This document shows positions 25,871-34,800 of a stretch of DNA of 64,000 nt, in pieces; the stretch's first letter is position 1; each line of letters opens with the position of its first letter. The notes beneath the pieces are model-generated. The model had not been told where the DNA came from. It saw nothing but the letters and a program-made list of their open reading frames with translations, and did not search any database. This DNA comes from an uncultured Clostridia bacterium (GTDB lineage Bacteria; Bacillota; Clostridia; Oscillospirales; Acutalibacteraceae). The stretch spans positions 52,491 through 116,490 of the forward strand of contig CANQGK010000004.1 of the NCBI GenBank assembly GCA_947623175.1, given 5' to 3'. The position numbers were made by a program, and so were the translations under genes.

Positions 25871-26968
25871 CTATCTCTGTACCCGCGCGCCGGCTCCGCC
25901 CATAATCGCTTCGACTTCCTTTTTGGAAGCCATTGTGGTATCTCCGGGCGTAGTCATTGCGAGCGCTCCGTGCGCCGCGCCGTAATCGACGGCAATTTGA
26001 GCGTCGCCCGTCGTCAGCAGCCCGTAGATAAGCCCCGACGCAAAAGAGTCGCCGCCTCCGACGCGGTCTAAGATTTCGAGTCCTTTGTAATCCTTGGATT
26101 TATAGATTTCGCCGTCCGCCCAGCAGATAGCGCCCCAATCGTTAACCGTCGCCGTTCTTACCGTGCGAAGGGTTGTCGCAACCGCCTTGAAATTCGGATA
26201 AACCTCCGCCGCGTAATTTATCATCTTTTTGTATCCGTCAAGATTTAATTCTTTGAGGTTCTCGTCGTTCCCCTCTACCGCAAATCCGAGGCAGGCAGTA
26301 AAATCCTCCTCGTTGCCTATCATGACGTCGACGTATTTTGCGATTTCATTGTTTACTTCCCTTGCCTTTTCAATCCCGCCGATAGCGCTCCACATGGAAG
26401 GCCGATAGTTTAAATCGTAAGAGACTACAGTGCCGTACTTTTTCGCCGTTTTGATAGCGGCAAGGACCGTTTTGCAGGATTGCTCCGACAACGCGGCGTA
26501 AATGCCGCCCGTATGAAGCCAGCGTACGCCTAACTTGCCGAAAATGTATTCAAAATCAAAATCCTCGGGAGAAGCCTTGGAAATAGCGGTATTCGCGCGG
26601 TCGGAACAGCCCACCGCGCCGCGGATGCCGAATCCCCGCTCGGTAAAATTCAAACCGTTGCGGCAAATTCTGCCTATTCCGTCGGTTTTCACCCATTTGA
26701 TAAGCGAGGTATCGACGCCGCCTTGGAGAATGCAATCCTCCAACAGCATACCCACCTCATTGTCGGCAAAGGCGGTAATAACTCCGGTTTTGAGTCCGAA
26801 GCATTTTCGCAGGCCCCGAACGACGTTATATTCGCCGCCGCCCTCCCAAACGCGAAAGGACCTGGCGGTGCGTATTCTGCCCTCGCCCGGATCAAGTCTT
26901 AACATAACCTCTCCCAATGACACCGCGTCATAGGTACAGTCTTCCGTAGGTCGTAAATTCAAATTCAT
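25871..26968 (-). CDS. kdgK: 2-keto-3-deoxygluconate kinase (PfkB family)
   Basis: 365 residues, slightly longer than the usual 310-345. The PfkB signature 2 is clear (DRVGGGDSFASGLIYG near residue 305, with the catalytic Asp). The N-terminal AVSLGEVMLRLDPGEGRIRT is typical of KDG kinases. It phosphorylates KDG to KDPG, the substrate of the adjacent aldolase. It is the last gene of the hexuronate operon, 63 bases after eda. Confidence 0.92.
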   Translation of the reverse strand: MNLNLRPTEDCTYDAVSLGEVMLRLDPGEGRIRTARSFRVWEGGGEYNVVRGLRKCFGLKTGVITAFADNEVGMLLEDCILQGGVDTSLIKWVKTDGIGRICRNGLNFTERGFGIRGAVGCSDRANTAISKASPEDFDFEYIFGKLGVRWLHTGGIYAALSEQSCKTVLAAIKTAKKYGTVVSYDLNYRPSMWSAIGGIEKAREVNNEIAKYVDVMIGNEEDFTACLGFAVEGNDENLKELNLDGYKKMINYAAEVYPNFKAVATTLRTVRTATVNDWGAICWADGEIYKSKDYKGLEILDRVGGGDSFASGLIYGLLTTGDAQIAVDYGAAHGALAMTTPGDTTMASKKEVEAIMGGAGARVQR

Positions 26969-27031
26969 ATTTTTCCTCCTATCCAGTGAGGCTGTCGCTT
27001 GCGATATTGCAAAACGCAGTCCCGACCGTTT

Positions 27032-27676
27032 TTATTTGCCGGCTCTGATTTCCTTTGCAAGCGCAACGGCTTCACTTGTCATCTGCGCGATTTTTTCAAA
27101 CTCTCCGGCTTTTATCAAATCGCCCTTTACCATCCAGCTGCCGCCGCAGCAGAAAATACGGTCGAAGCTGAGATAATCCTTAAGGTTCTTAATTCCTATA
27201 CCGCCCGTTGGCATAAATTTAACCGCGGGAAATACGGGCGCCACCGCTTTTATTGCGGCAATGCCGCCCGACTGCTCGGCAGGGAAAAATTTAACCACCG
27301 AAAGACCGCGTTTTACTATCTGCATAATCTCCGTAGGCGTTGCCGCTCCGGGAAATACCGGAATTTTATTTTCTATACAGTAATCCACGGTTTGCGCGTC
27401 AAAGCCGGGGCTTACAATAAACTTGGCTCCCGCCGCCACGGCGCGCTTTGCCTGATCGGCGGTAAGCACCGTTCCGGCGCCTACGAGCATGTCCTTATAG
27501 GTTTCTGTCATAATGCGGATAGATTCCTCCGCGGCGGCTGTACGGAAGGTCACCTCCGCACAGGGCAATCCCCCCTTTATAAGGGCTTCCGCCAGGGGCT
27601 TCGCGTCCTTTGCATCCTCCAAAACAACTACCGGAACTACGCCGTAGCCGGCAATTTTTTCCATCATTTTATCCAT
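27032..27676 (-). CDS. eda: KDPG/KHG aldolase
   Basis: 214 residues. Catalytic features of the class I aldolase are visible: the Glu in GLPCAEVTFRT (about 45) and the Schiff-base Lys in VVKFFPAEQSGG (about 133). It splits KDPG into pyruvate and glyceraldehyde-3-phosphate, the last step of the pathway encoded by this operon. It starts 12 bases after the SDR gene. Confidence 0.95.
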   Translation of the reverse strand: MDKMMEKIAGYGVVPVVVLEDAKDAKPLAEALIKGGLPCAEVTFRTAAAEESIRIMTETYKDMLVGAGTVLTADQAKRAVAAGAKFIVSPGFDAQTVDYCIENKIPVFPGAATPTEIMQIVKRGLSVVKFFPAEQSGGIAAIKAVAPVFPAVKFMPTGGIGIKNLKDYLSFDRIFCCGGSWMVKGDLIKAGEFEKIAQMTSEAVALAKEIRAGK

Positions 27677-27688
27677 TTTAAATCCTCC

Positions 27689-28531
27689 TTATACTCCCGA
27701 ATAAGCGGAAAATCCTCCGTCGATGGGTAGCACGACTCCCGTGATGGCGCTTGCCGCCCTGTCATCGCACAGGAAAAATACTCCGCCCAAAAGCTCCTCG
27801 CTCTCCAAAAATCTTCCCATAGGCGTACCGTTTAAAATCTTATGGGAGCGCGGAGTCGGCGTACCGTCATCGTTAAAGAGCAGCGCTTTGTTCTGTTTGC
27901 CTACGAGAAATCCCGGCGCGATCGCATTACAGCGGATACCGGTTCCCGCGAAGTAAGTAGCCAGCCATTGTGTGAAATTGGAAATGCCGGCTTTTGCGGC
28001 GGAATAAGCCGGAATTTTCGTCAGCGGAATATAGGCGTTCATAGACGAAATGTTCAAAATCGATCCCGCTTTTTTCTCCACCATATCCGCGGCAAATACC
28101 TGAGTTGGAATCATCGCGCCCTGGAAATTAAGCTTAAAGACGAAGTCCACACCGTCGGCGTCCAAATCAAAAAAGGTCTTAAGCTCCCTTGACGCTTCAT
28201 GCTGGTATTCGTTGTCGGTGGTTGCGCGCGGATTATTTCCGCCCGCGCCGTTAATCAAAATATCGCATGGGCCCATATCCGCCAGAACCTTGGTATGAAC
28301 CTCCTCTAAAATTTGCCGGTTCAGTACGTCGGCTTTATAGCCTTTGCAGATATAACCCTCCGCTTTACATTCCTCCGCCAGCTTTTCGACCGACTCTTCG
28401 TTAAGATCCAGCGCCGCCACCTTTGCGCCCGCCTGAGCGAAAGCTTTTGCCATCGTACTGCAAAGCACGCCGCCGGCGCCGGTAATTACAACCACTTTTC
28501 CTGAAAAATCAATATTTAACGGTAAATTCAT
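27689..28531 (-). CDS. SDR-family fructuronate/mannonate oxidoreductase
   Basis: 280 residues. A Rossmann N-terminus (VVVITGAGGVLCSTMA, residues 13-28) and the active-site YSAAKAG with the preceding Ser (NISSMNAY) identify a classical short-chain dehydrogenase. Its position between uxaC and eda and its similarity to D-mannonate oxidoreductases of the SDR type indicate reduction of fructuronate to mannonate, replacing the unrelated long-chain UxuB of E. coli. The substrate is inferred from context. Confidence 0.85.
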   Translation of the reverse strand: MNLPLNIDFSGKVVVITGAGGVLCSTMAKAFAQAGAKVAALDLNEESVEKLAEECKAEGYICKGYKADVLNRQILEEVHTKVLADMGPCDILINGAGGNNPRATTDNEYQHEASRELKTFFDLDADGVDFVFKLNFQGAMIPTQVFAADMVEKKAGSILNISSMNAYIPLTKIPAYSAAKAGISNFTQWLATYFAGTGIRCNAIAPGFLVGKQNKALLFNDDGTPTPRSHKILNGTPMGRFLESEELLGGVFFLCDDRAASAITGVVLPIDGGFSAYSGV

Positions 28532-28577
28532 CTCATTCTTCTCCTGTTTTTAAGTCGGAGTGCCGCAATCGGCGCCC

Positions 28578-29978
28578 TTATATTTTAAATCCGAAAAAAC
28601 TGTTTGTATTATTAAAGCAAATATCTTCGATCAGTGTCGTAAGCCGCGGAATATCATCCGGATACTGTCCGCTTTCCACCCAACCGCCGATAAGATCGCA
28701 AAAAATGCGTCGGAAATACTCATGCCTTGTATAGCTTATAAAGGAGCGCGAGTCGGTAAGCATTCCGACAAAGCAACCGAGCATTCCGTTGTTTGCAAGC
28801 GATATCAGCTGGTCTCGCATACCGGTAAGATTATCGTTGAACCACCATGCGCTGCCCTGTTGAATACGTCCGACGGTCTCGCCGCCCTGAAAGCATCCGG
28901 CAATGCTGACAAGCGCGGTGTTATCGTTGGGATTAAGCGAATAGAGTATTACCTTAGGCAGACCGCCGTTTTCCGCAAAAGCATTAAGCAGCGGCGCCGC
29001 GTTCTCCACCCGGGAATTGCTGTTTACGGCGTCAAATCCGGTATCGGGGCCTAATTTTGCAAACATCGGTTTGTTGTTATCGCGAAGACAGCCGAAGTGA
29101 ATTTGCATAACCCAATTCTTTTCCGCATATTTTTCGGCGCATGCGACGGTTATCAGCGTCTTATAGGCGTCGGCGTCTTTTTCCGAAGGCGCCTCTCCGC
29201 TCATAGCCGCCTCAAACGCCCGATTTGCCGCAAAGACGTCGGGTTTTGCGTACATACAGTAATCCAATCCATGGTCCGCGCACAGACAGCCGTGCGCCGC
29301 GAAGTATGCGATTCTGTCGCCGAGGGCTAAAACCACGTCGTCCGCGAATCCGATTTCTTTCCCCGTCGTCGCCGAAAGCTTTCGGATATAGTCCGCAAAG
29401 CCCTTTTTCTCGATATTCACGGCTTTGTCGGGTCTAAAAGCGGGCAGAACCTTTATTTCCATCGAGCTGTCGTCGGCGATTTCTCTATGGAAACGCAAAT
29501 CGTCGCAAGGGTCGTCGGTAGTGCATACGGCTTTGACCTTAAATTTCCGCATCAAGTCTCTCGCGGTATACTTCGTCAAAATTTCGTTGCAGCGGTTGTA
29601 TATCTCGTCCGCGTTTTCCTCGGTCAGCGGCTCGTAAATCTCAAACACTCTTTGAAGCTCGAGGTGGCTCCAATGATAAATGGGATTTCCGATAAGGCGC
29701 GGCATAATCGAGGCAAAAGCGCGGAATTTTTCCCGCGGATCGGCATTTCCGGTAATAAGCTCCTCGGCTATCCCGCCAAAGCGCATCTGCCGCCATTTAT
29801 AATGGTCGCCGCCCAGCCAAAGCTCCGTTATATTGTTAAATTTTCGGTTTTGCGCGATGTCCTTGGGATCTATATGACAGTGATAATCGATAATAGGCAG
29901 ATTTTCGGCAATATCATGGTACAACCGCTTCGCCGTAGGAGTAGAAAGAAGAAAATCTTTATCCATAAACTTATTCAT
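28578..29978 (-). CDS. uxaC: Glucuronate/uronate isomerase
   Basis: 466 residues from the ATG at 29976-29978, preceded by a GGGGGG ribosome site; a longer open frame to 30101 overlaps uxuA and lacks a site. The amidohydrolase-type metal motif is in LPIIDYHCHIDPKDIA (H-x-H), with other conserved stretches HWSHLELQRVF and WVMQIHFGCLRDNN. It converts glucuronate to fructuronate, the first step of the pathway. It begins 13 bases after uxuA. Confidence 0.96.
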   Translation of the reverse strand: MNKFMDKDFLLSTPTAKRLYHDIAENLPIIDYHCHIDPKDIAQNRKFNNITELWLGGDHYKWRQMRFGGIAEELITGNADPREKFRAFASIMPRLIGNPIYHWSHLELQRVFEIYEPLTEENADEIYNRCNEILTKYTARDLMRKFKVKAVCTTDDPCDDLRFHREIADDSSMEIKVLPAFRPDKAVNIEKKGFADYIRKLSATTGKEIGFADDVVLALGDRIAYFAAHGCLCADHGLDYCMYAKPDVFAANRAFEAAMSGEAPSEKDADAYKTLITVACAEKYAEKNWVMQIHFGCLRDNNKPMFAKLGPDTGFDAVNSNSRVENAAPLLNAFAENGGLPKVILYSLNPNDNTALVSIAGCFQGGETVGRIQQGSAWWFNDNLTGMRDQLISLANNGMLGCFVGMLTDSRSFISYTRHEYFRRIFCDLIGGWVESGQYPDDIPRLTTLIEDICFNNTNSFFGFKI

Positions 29979-29991
29979 ACGAATACCCCCC

Positions 29992-31068
29992 CTATTCTCC
30001 AACCTTGCCTTCGGTTTTTTCCAGCATATCCCAACAACCCCACAGGTACATAATGCCGAGTGCGCGGTCGTACAGACCGTATCCGGGCCTGCATTGCTCA
30101 CCCCAAATATGTCTGCCGTGATCCGGGCGAACGTAGCCCTTATAGCCGCAGTCGTGATAAGCCTTTACAATATCCAAAATTCCCGTATCGCCGTCACAGT
30201 CGCGGTGAGAGGCTTCCGTAAAGTCGCCGTTCGGATAATGACGGACGTTGCGTATATGGGCAAAAGCGATCCGGTCGCAGTAGGTGCGGACAATATCCGC
30301 CACGTTGTTTTGAGGGTTGGCGCCGAGAGAGCCGGAGCAAAGGCAGAGGCAGTTATGCTCGTCGTCCACCATATCGAGAAAGCGGCCTATGGACTCCTTA
30401 TCGCACAGAAGCCGCGGTATTCCGAAAATATCCCATGGCGGATCGTCCTGGTGAATAGCCATTTTGATACCCGTCCGACGGCAGGTAGGCATAATCGCCT
30501 CGAGGAAATATTTCAAATTTTCCCACAGCTTCTCCTTGGTCACCGGACGGTAAGCCTCAAAAAGCTCGTCAAGCTTCGCCATACGCTCCGGCTCCCAGCC
30601 CGGAAAGGTCATACCGTGCAAATTGTTTAAAATATAATCCGCCATTTCCTTATAATTCTCATGTATGCGGTTTTTCTCATAAAAGAGCGCCGTGGAACCG
30701 TCCTCCAAAGGATGGAACAAATCGGTTCTCGTCCAATCAAAGATCGGCATAAAGTTGTAGGTTACGACCTTGACGCCGAATTTTGCCAGATTGCAAAGTG
30801 TCGTTTTGTAATTTTCTATGTACCGGTCGCGGGTGGGAAGTCCTATCTTGATATCGTCGTGCACGTTGACGCTTTCCACCACGTCCATATTAAAGCCCGC
30901 GCCCTCTATCCGACGGCGCACCGCCTCGATTTCCTCGGTTTCCCATACCTCGCCGGGCTGTTTGTCGTGCAAAGCCCAGACAAGTCCGCTCACTCCCGGA
31001 ATTTGTCGAATCATTTCCGGAGTGATGCTGTCGTTTCCGTCGCCGTACCAGCGAAACGTCATCTTCAT
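29992..31068 (-). CDS. uxuA: Mannonate dehydratase
   Basis: About 358 residues. The start is taken as the second of three clustered ATG codons (31066-31068), giving MKMTFRWYGDGNDSITPEMI as in characterised UxuA, with AAAGGCGG 7 bases upstream. The TIM-barrel enzyme dehydrates mannonate to 2-keto-3-deoxygluconate. Conserved VYCD-like and IHQDDPPWDIFGIPRL segments are visible. It is the first gene of the operon, divergent from an AraC regulator. Confidence 0.96.
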   Translation of the reverse strand: MKMTFRWYGDGNDSITPEMIRQIPGVSGLVWALHDKQPGEVWETEEIEAVRRRIEGAGFNMDVVESVNVHDDIKIGLPTRDRYIENYKTTLCNLAKFGVKVVTYNFMPIFDWTRTDLFHPLEDGSTALFYEKNRIHENYKEMADYILNNLHGMTFPGWEPERMAKLDELFEAYRPVTKEKLWENLKYFLEAIMPTCRRTGIKMAIHQDDPPWDIFGIPRLLCDKESIGRFLDMVDDEHNCLCLCSGSLGANPQNNVADIVRTYCDRIAFAHIRNVRHYPNGDFTEASHRDCDGDTGILDIVKAYHDCGYKGYVRPDHGRHIWGEQCRPGYGLYDRALGIMYLWGCWDMLEKTEGKVGE

Positions 31069-31142
31069 ATTCATACCGCCTTTCGGGTTTTCAATAATTT
31101 ATTGTAACTCTTTATTCCCTTTTATTGCGTGGTATATACGGC

Positions 31143-31171
31143 TTGAAATATGGTAAATCTTGCTGTATAAT
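31143..31171 (+). promoter_or_regulatory. Promoter of the araC-type gene
   Basis: TTGAAA (31143-31148), 17 bases, TATAAT (31166-31171). The opposite direction has only a poor match (TACAAT with no good -35), in line with the uxu operon needing an activator. Confidence 0.8.
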
Positions 31172-31227
31172 GTATTTATAAATCTGTTTTTGCAATTTCA
31201 CTTAACCGGAAAGGAAATTTATGCGAT

Positions 31228-32088
31228 ATGTACAGAGAAGAGTTTAATCCGAGTCAGACCATGACCGAAAGGCATTTCGAATTTCATCATTCCTACACCG
31301 AATCTCCGCTGCTTGTGGATTTTCACCAGCATCCGTTTTACGAAATATTCTTTTTTCTGTCCGGAAACGTGAATTATATCATTGAGGGAAAGAATTACCG
31401 GTTAAGACCGGGGGATATCCTGCTTACGGGAAGCTGTGATCTGCATCGCCCCGAGATCCGTCCCGGAAAGCCATATGAACGAATCGTAATCTGGCTTGCG
31501 GATGATTTTTTGGAGCATTTGCGCGATTTTTACGGAGAAGATTTGACAAAATGCTTCGAAGACGCGGCGTCCAAGGATTATCGCCTGATACGGCCGGACG
31601 AGCAAAACATCATCTATTTAAAACAGCTGTGCGCCAAGATATCCGAAGCAAAGCAAAGCCGGGAGACCGGCAGTAGGGCGCTCGCGTCCGCCTATCTTAC
31701 CGAATTTCTCGTCTGCGTCAGCCGCGCCTACTACGACGCTCCCGAGTCGGTCAAAAGCGACGTTACGGAAAACGAAAAGATAAACCGCGTCATACTTTAT
31801 ATCAACGAAAATCTTTCGGAGGATCTGTCGCTCGATAAGCTCGCCGTTAATTTTTATATAAGCAAATACTATTTAAGCCGACAGTTCAAGCAGTTTACCG
31901 GACTTGCGCCTTACCAATATATCATGAAAAAGCGCCTTATCGTATCGCGAAATATGCTGAGAAACGGCGCTTCGGTCATGGACGCCTGCATGCAGTGCGG
32001 CTTCGGCGACTATTCGAATTTTTTAAAAGCCTTTAAGCGGGAATTCGGTAAAAATCCGAGCAGTTATTCGAAAATATCCCGACCTTGA
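31228..32088 (+). CDS. AraC-family regulator of the hexuronate operon
   Basis: 286 residues. The N-terminal half is a cupin sensor (HQHPFYEIFFFLSG and YRLRPGDILLTG, about 30-75). The C-terminal 100 residues hold the two AraC helix-turn-helix motifs, including LSLDKLAVNFYISKYYLSRQ and the GFGDYSNFLKAFKREFGKNP signature. It is divergently placed 159 bases from uxuA and is the obvious candidate for sensing a hexuronate and activating that operon. The ligand is inferred. Confidence 0.92.
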   Translation: MYREEFNPSQTMTERHFEFHHSYTESPLLVDFHQHPFYEIFFFLSGNVNYIIEGKNYRLRPGDILLTGSCDLHRPEIRPGKPYERIVIWLADDFLEHLRDFYGEDLTKCFEDAASKDYRLIRPDEQNIIYLKQLCAKISEAKQSRETGSRALASAYLTEFLVCVSRAYYDAPESVKSDVTENEKINRVILYINENLSEDLSLDKLAVNFYISKYYLSRQFKQFTGLAPYQYIMKKRLIVSRNMLRNGASVMDACMQCGFGDYSNFLKAFKREFGKNPSSYSKISRP

Positions 32089-32116
32089 GCGCCTTCGGTA
32101 TTTCTTATTTTTAAAA

Positions 32117-32166
32117 CATACATTACAAAACCTCGAATCCCGACTGAGATTTGAGGTTTTGTAATG
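32117..32166. terminator. Long inverted repeat, probable bidirectional terminator
   Basis: CATTACAAAACCTCGAATC (32121-32139) pairs with GATTTGAGGTTTTGTAATG (32148-32166), a 19-bp stem with one G-T pair and an 8-base loop. TTTT follows the GC-rich core on both strands. It separates the convergent araC and prs genes. Confidence 0.7.
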
Positions 32167-32200
32167 TCAGAACTTCCGAAAACGGAAAGTTAAATTAAAA

Positions 32201-33328
32201 TTAATCGTTATTATACGCGGAAACCACTTTCTTGATGCGGTCAACCGGATCCAAAAGATTGCTTATGGAATTATCGTAATTAAGCGTATCTACAAGCAGG
32301 GCTATGTATTTTGACATATTAACGCTGCAATACCATTCACGCTTAAGCAATTCCTCGGGTTGGAAAATAAGATTGGTGGTAAAGACCTTATCGATAAGAC
32401 CGTTTTTATAATACTCGTCGAATTTGTCGAGTCCTTCTACAAACAAGCCGAAGGTTGCGAATACGAATATTCTGGCGGCGCCCTTTTCTTTAAGCTTCGC
32501 GGCAATATCGAGCATCGATTCACCCGAGGATATCATATCGTCGACAAGAATAAGGTCCTTTCCCACGATATCGTTACCCAAAAATTCGTGCGCTTCTATG
32601 GGATTTCTGCCGTTGACTATCACCGAATAATTGCGGCGCTTGTAAAACATACCGAGCTCAAGCCCTAAAACCGAGGAATAATAGATACATCTTCCCATTC
32701 CGCCTTCGTCTGGCGATACTATCATGGTATGCTCTCTGTCAAGCTTTATATCGTCAACCGTTTTAAGCAGCGCCTTTATCATCTGATAAGCCGCCTGCAC
32801 GTTATCGAAGCCCTCGAGCGGGATGGCGTTATTTACTCGCGGATCGTGAGCGTCAAAGGTGATTATATTCTTAACGCCCATCGCAACGAGCTCCTGCAAA
32901 GCCATAGCACAGTCCATGGACTCTCTGCTGCTTCTTCTGTGCTGTCTGCCCTCGTAAAGCATCGGCATAATAACGGTAATTCTTCTCGCTTTACCGCCTA
33001 ACGCCGCTATAACGCGCTTCAGATCCTGAAAATGATCGTCCGGACTCATCGGAACGGTTTTGCCGTACATTTTGTAGGTGACGTTATAATTAAAGCAATC
33101 GCAAAGAATATAAACGTCCAGGCCCCTTGCGGTATGATTGAGCACCGCCTTCGCCTCCCCCGTGCCGAATCTCGGGCAGTTTGCCGAAATCACAAAGGAC
33201 TGTTCGGGCGAAACGTTACGCCAATTTTTAAGGTAGAAATCTACCTTCGAACAAAAATCCTCGCAGCCTCGCATGCTTATAATTGCCAGATCTCCGTAAG
33301 GTGAATGTTTAAAATCAATGCTTGCCAT
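32201..33328 (-). CDS. prs: Ribose-phosphate pyrophosphokinase (long Clostridial form)
   Basis: 375 residues, about 60 longer than the classical enzyme. The PRPP-binding loop is DLILVDDMISSGES (259-271). The ATP-region motif appears as PMLYEGRQHRR (122-132) in place of the usual PYxRQDR type, and the metal site as FDAHDPRVNNAIP. It makes PRPP from ribose-5-phosphate and ATP. Divergence at these motifs is normal for this long branch, but the kinase assignment is less certain than for standard Prs. Confidence 0.85.
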   Translation of the reverse strand: MASIDFKHSPYGDLAIISMRGCEDFCSKVDFYLKNWRNVSPEQSFVISANCPRFGTGEAKAVLNHTARGLDVYILCDCFNYNVTYKMYGKTVPMSPDDHFQDLKRVIAALGGKARRITVIMPMLYEGRQHRRSSRESMDCAMALQELVAMGVKNIITFDAHDPRVNNAIPLEGFDNVQAAYQMIKALLKTVDDIKLDREHTMIVSPDEGGMGRCIYYSSVLGLELGMFYKRRNYSVIVNGRNPIEAHEFLGNDIVGKDLILVDDMISSGESMLDIAAKLKEKGAARIFVFATFGLFVEGLDKFDEYYKNGLIDKVFTTNLIFQPEELLKREWYCSVNMSKYIALLVDTLNYDNSISNLLDPVDRIKKVVSAYNND

Positions 33329-33360
33329 AATTAACTTCCTCCGTTTTTCCCTTTATGCTC

Positions 33361-33389
33361 TTTATAATATAACACAAAAATCACCGCAA
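33361..33389 (-). promoter_or_regulatory. Promoter of prs
   Basis: On the minus strand TTGCGG (33384-33389), 17 bases, TATAAA (33361-33366), with an alternative TATATT at 33366-33371. Confidence 0.5.
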
Positions 33390-33426
33390 AAAAAGGGCTT
33401 TTAAAAATTTTTTTAAATTTTCCTTT

Positions 33427-33747
33427 TTATTTTCGGTAATATGTGTAATAAACGATAATATCGGTCTTTTCGCCCGTTAAACCATTCACCCCCGAAACGC
33501 TTATGCCGTCGCCGCTTAAAAGCATATAATACTCGGCTTGCGCGGCTTCGCAGACAAATACGTCGCTTTCGCCGCACATTATTCGAATTTCGCCGTCGAT
33601 TACCGCAATTCTGCCGCGTTTGCCCAAAATAAGCTCTTTTACGTTTCCGTCCGCTTCGCGGATGCGCCGCGTGACGTATTTAATTTCCCTGCCGTCCATT
33701 TGACGAAGGACGTCTTCGTTTTTCGGCTTACGTTTAAATTCGAACAT
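33427..33747 (-). CDS. Hypothetical protein, last gene of the LTA-synthase operon
   Basis: 106 residues, not recognised. The protein is mostly beta-rich by pattern, with a basic N-terminus (MFEFKRKPKNEDVLRQMDGR), no signal peptide and no membrane segment. It begins 4 bases after the LOG gene, so it is cotranscribed with LOG, Nudix and the LTA-synthase-like gene. A small beta-barrel or PH-like fold is possible, but nothing decisive is visible. Confidence 0.7.
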   Translation of the reverse strand: MFEFKRKPKNEDVLRQMDGREIKYVTRRIREADGNVKELILGKRGRIAVIDGEIRIMCGESDVFVCEAAQAEYYMLLSGDGISVSGVNGLTGEKTDIIVYYTYYRK

Positions 33748-33751
33748 ACGC

Positions 33752-34336
33752 TTAATTTGCTTTTACCTTTCGCATTATCGCGGGATCGCATTCCTCCGGC
33801 TTATAGCTTTCCAAATAATTTATAAGCTCGTCGCCGTTGTCGAAAATATGCGCCATCCGACCGCTCATTTCGCTCATAAAGCCGCCGTTTACCGCCGTTT
33901 CTATAAGCGCCTTAAAGCTGTCGTAATATCCGTTTATGTTGTATATCGTAATAGGCTTATTGTGGCGCCCCAGCTGCTTTAAGGACAAAATTTCAAAAAG
34001 CTCGTCAAAGGTGCCTATACCTCCCGGAACGGCAATAAAAGCGTCCGCCCGCTCTTCCATGACAGCCTTGCGGTTACGCATGGTGTCGGTAAAAATAAGC
34101 TCTGTGCATTTATCGTAAAGCACGCCGTCGACCTTGAAAAAGCTCGGCGCAACGCCGCAAATCTCTCCGCCGCCCTTGGTCATTCCTCTTGCCGCGGCGC
34201 CCATAAGACCACCGGCGCCTCCGCCGTATACGAGGTTATGGCCTTTTTTTGCCAATTTTTCGCTTAATTCCTCGGTGGCTTTAATAAAAGAATAATCTAT
34301 ATCGTCGCTCGCGGCGCCGTAAATACAAATGTTCAT
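33752..34336 (-). CDS. LOG-family nucleotide phosphoribohydrolase
   Basis: 194 residues. The family motif PGGIGTFDELFE (about 104-115) and the conserved GGGAGGLMGAAARG are present. LOG enzymes remove the base from nucleoside 5'-monophosphates; plant and some bacterial members activate cytokinins. The start overlaps the Nudix stop as ATGA. A nucleotide-pool housekeeping role with the neighbouring Nudix enzyme is plausible. Confidence 0.92.
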   Translation of the reverse strand: MNICIYGAASDDIDYSFIKATEELSEKLAKKGHNLVYGGGAGGLMGAAARGMTKGGGEICGVAPSFFKVDGVLYDKCTELIFTDTMRNRKAVMEERADAFIAVPGGIGTFDELFEILSLKQLGRHNKPITIYNINGYYDSFKALIETAVNGGFMSEMSGRMAHIFDNGDELINYLESYKPEECDPAIMRKVKAN

Positions 34337-34797
34337 AATTTTTCTCCGTTCAATATCGAATTTACAAGGGTATCTCCCTCGTATTCAAGCTTTAAGGAAA
34401 AGAAAGGGGCGTTTTCCTCTATAAGCTTTAAAAAAATTTTATCCCCTTCCCAAACGGGCAGGCCGTACAGCTTTTCTTTTTCTATCCATTCGAGATTACC
34501 CTCGTCGCATTCTTTTATCCGACCGGCAAAATCGGTTGTATGAAAAATATGCATATACTCGGTTTCCCACTTATCGGACACAAAGGTGACGATACCGCAA
34601 TACCTTACCTTCCCGAGGGTAAGACCGGTTTCCTCGTATACCTCGCGTTTGTTGCATTCTTCGGGGCTTTCCTTGTCCTCGAATTTGCCGCCTATACCCA
34701 CCCATTTATCTCGGTTAAGGTCGTTTTCCTTTTTTACGCGGTGAAGCATCAAATACTTTCCGTCTTTTTCAATATGGCATAAGGTAGTATTGCGCAT
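34333..34797 (-). CDS. Nudix hydrolase (MutT/8-oxo-dGTP type)
   Basis: 154 residues. The Nudix box is complete, running from GKFEDKESPEE to REVYEETGL (G-x5-E-x7-REVYEETG). The N-terminal TTLCHIEKDGKYLMLHR resembles the 8-oxo-dGTP diphosphatases of Firmicutes. It should cleave damaged or excess nucleotides. It starts 3 bases after the upstream gene and overlaps LOG. Confidence 0.92.
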   Translation of the reverse strand: MRNTTLCHIEKDGKYLMLHRVKKENDLNRDKWVGIGGKFEDKESPEECNKREVYEETGLTLGKVRYCGIVTFVSDKWETEYMHIFHTTDFAGRIKECDEGNLEWIEKEKLYGLPVWEGDKIFLKLIEENAPFFSLKLEYEGDTLVNSILNGEKL

Positions 34798-34800
34798 ATT

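Noticed and set aside
29979..30101. N-terminal extension of uxaC
   Set aside because: It overlaps the end of uxuA, lacks a ribosome site and has no family similarity; the ATG at 29976-29978 follows a G-rich ribosome site.
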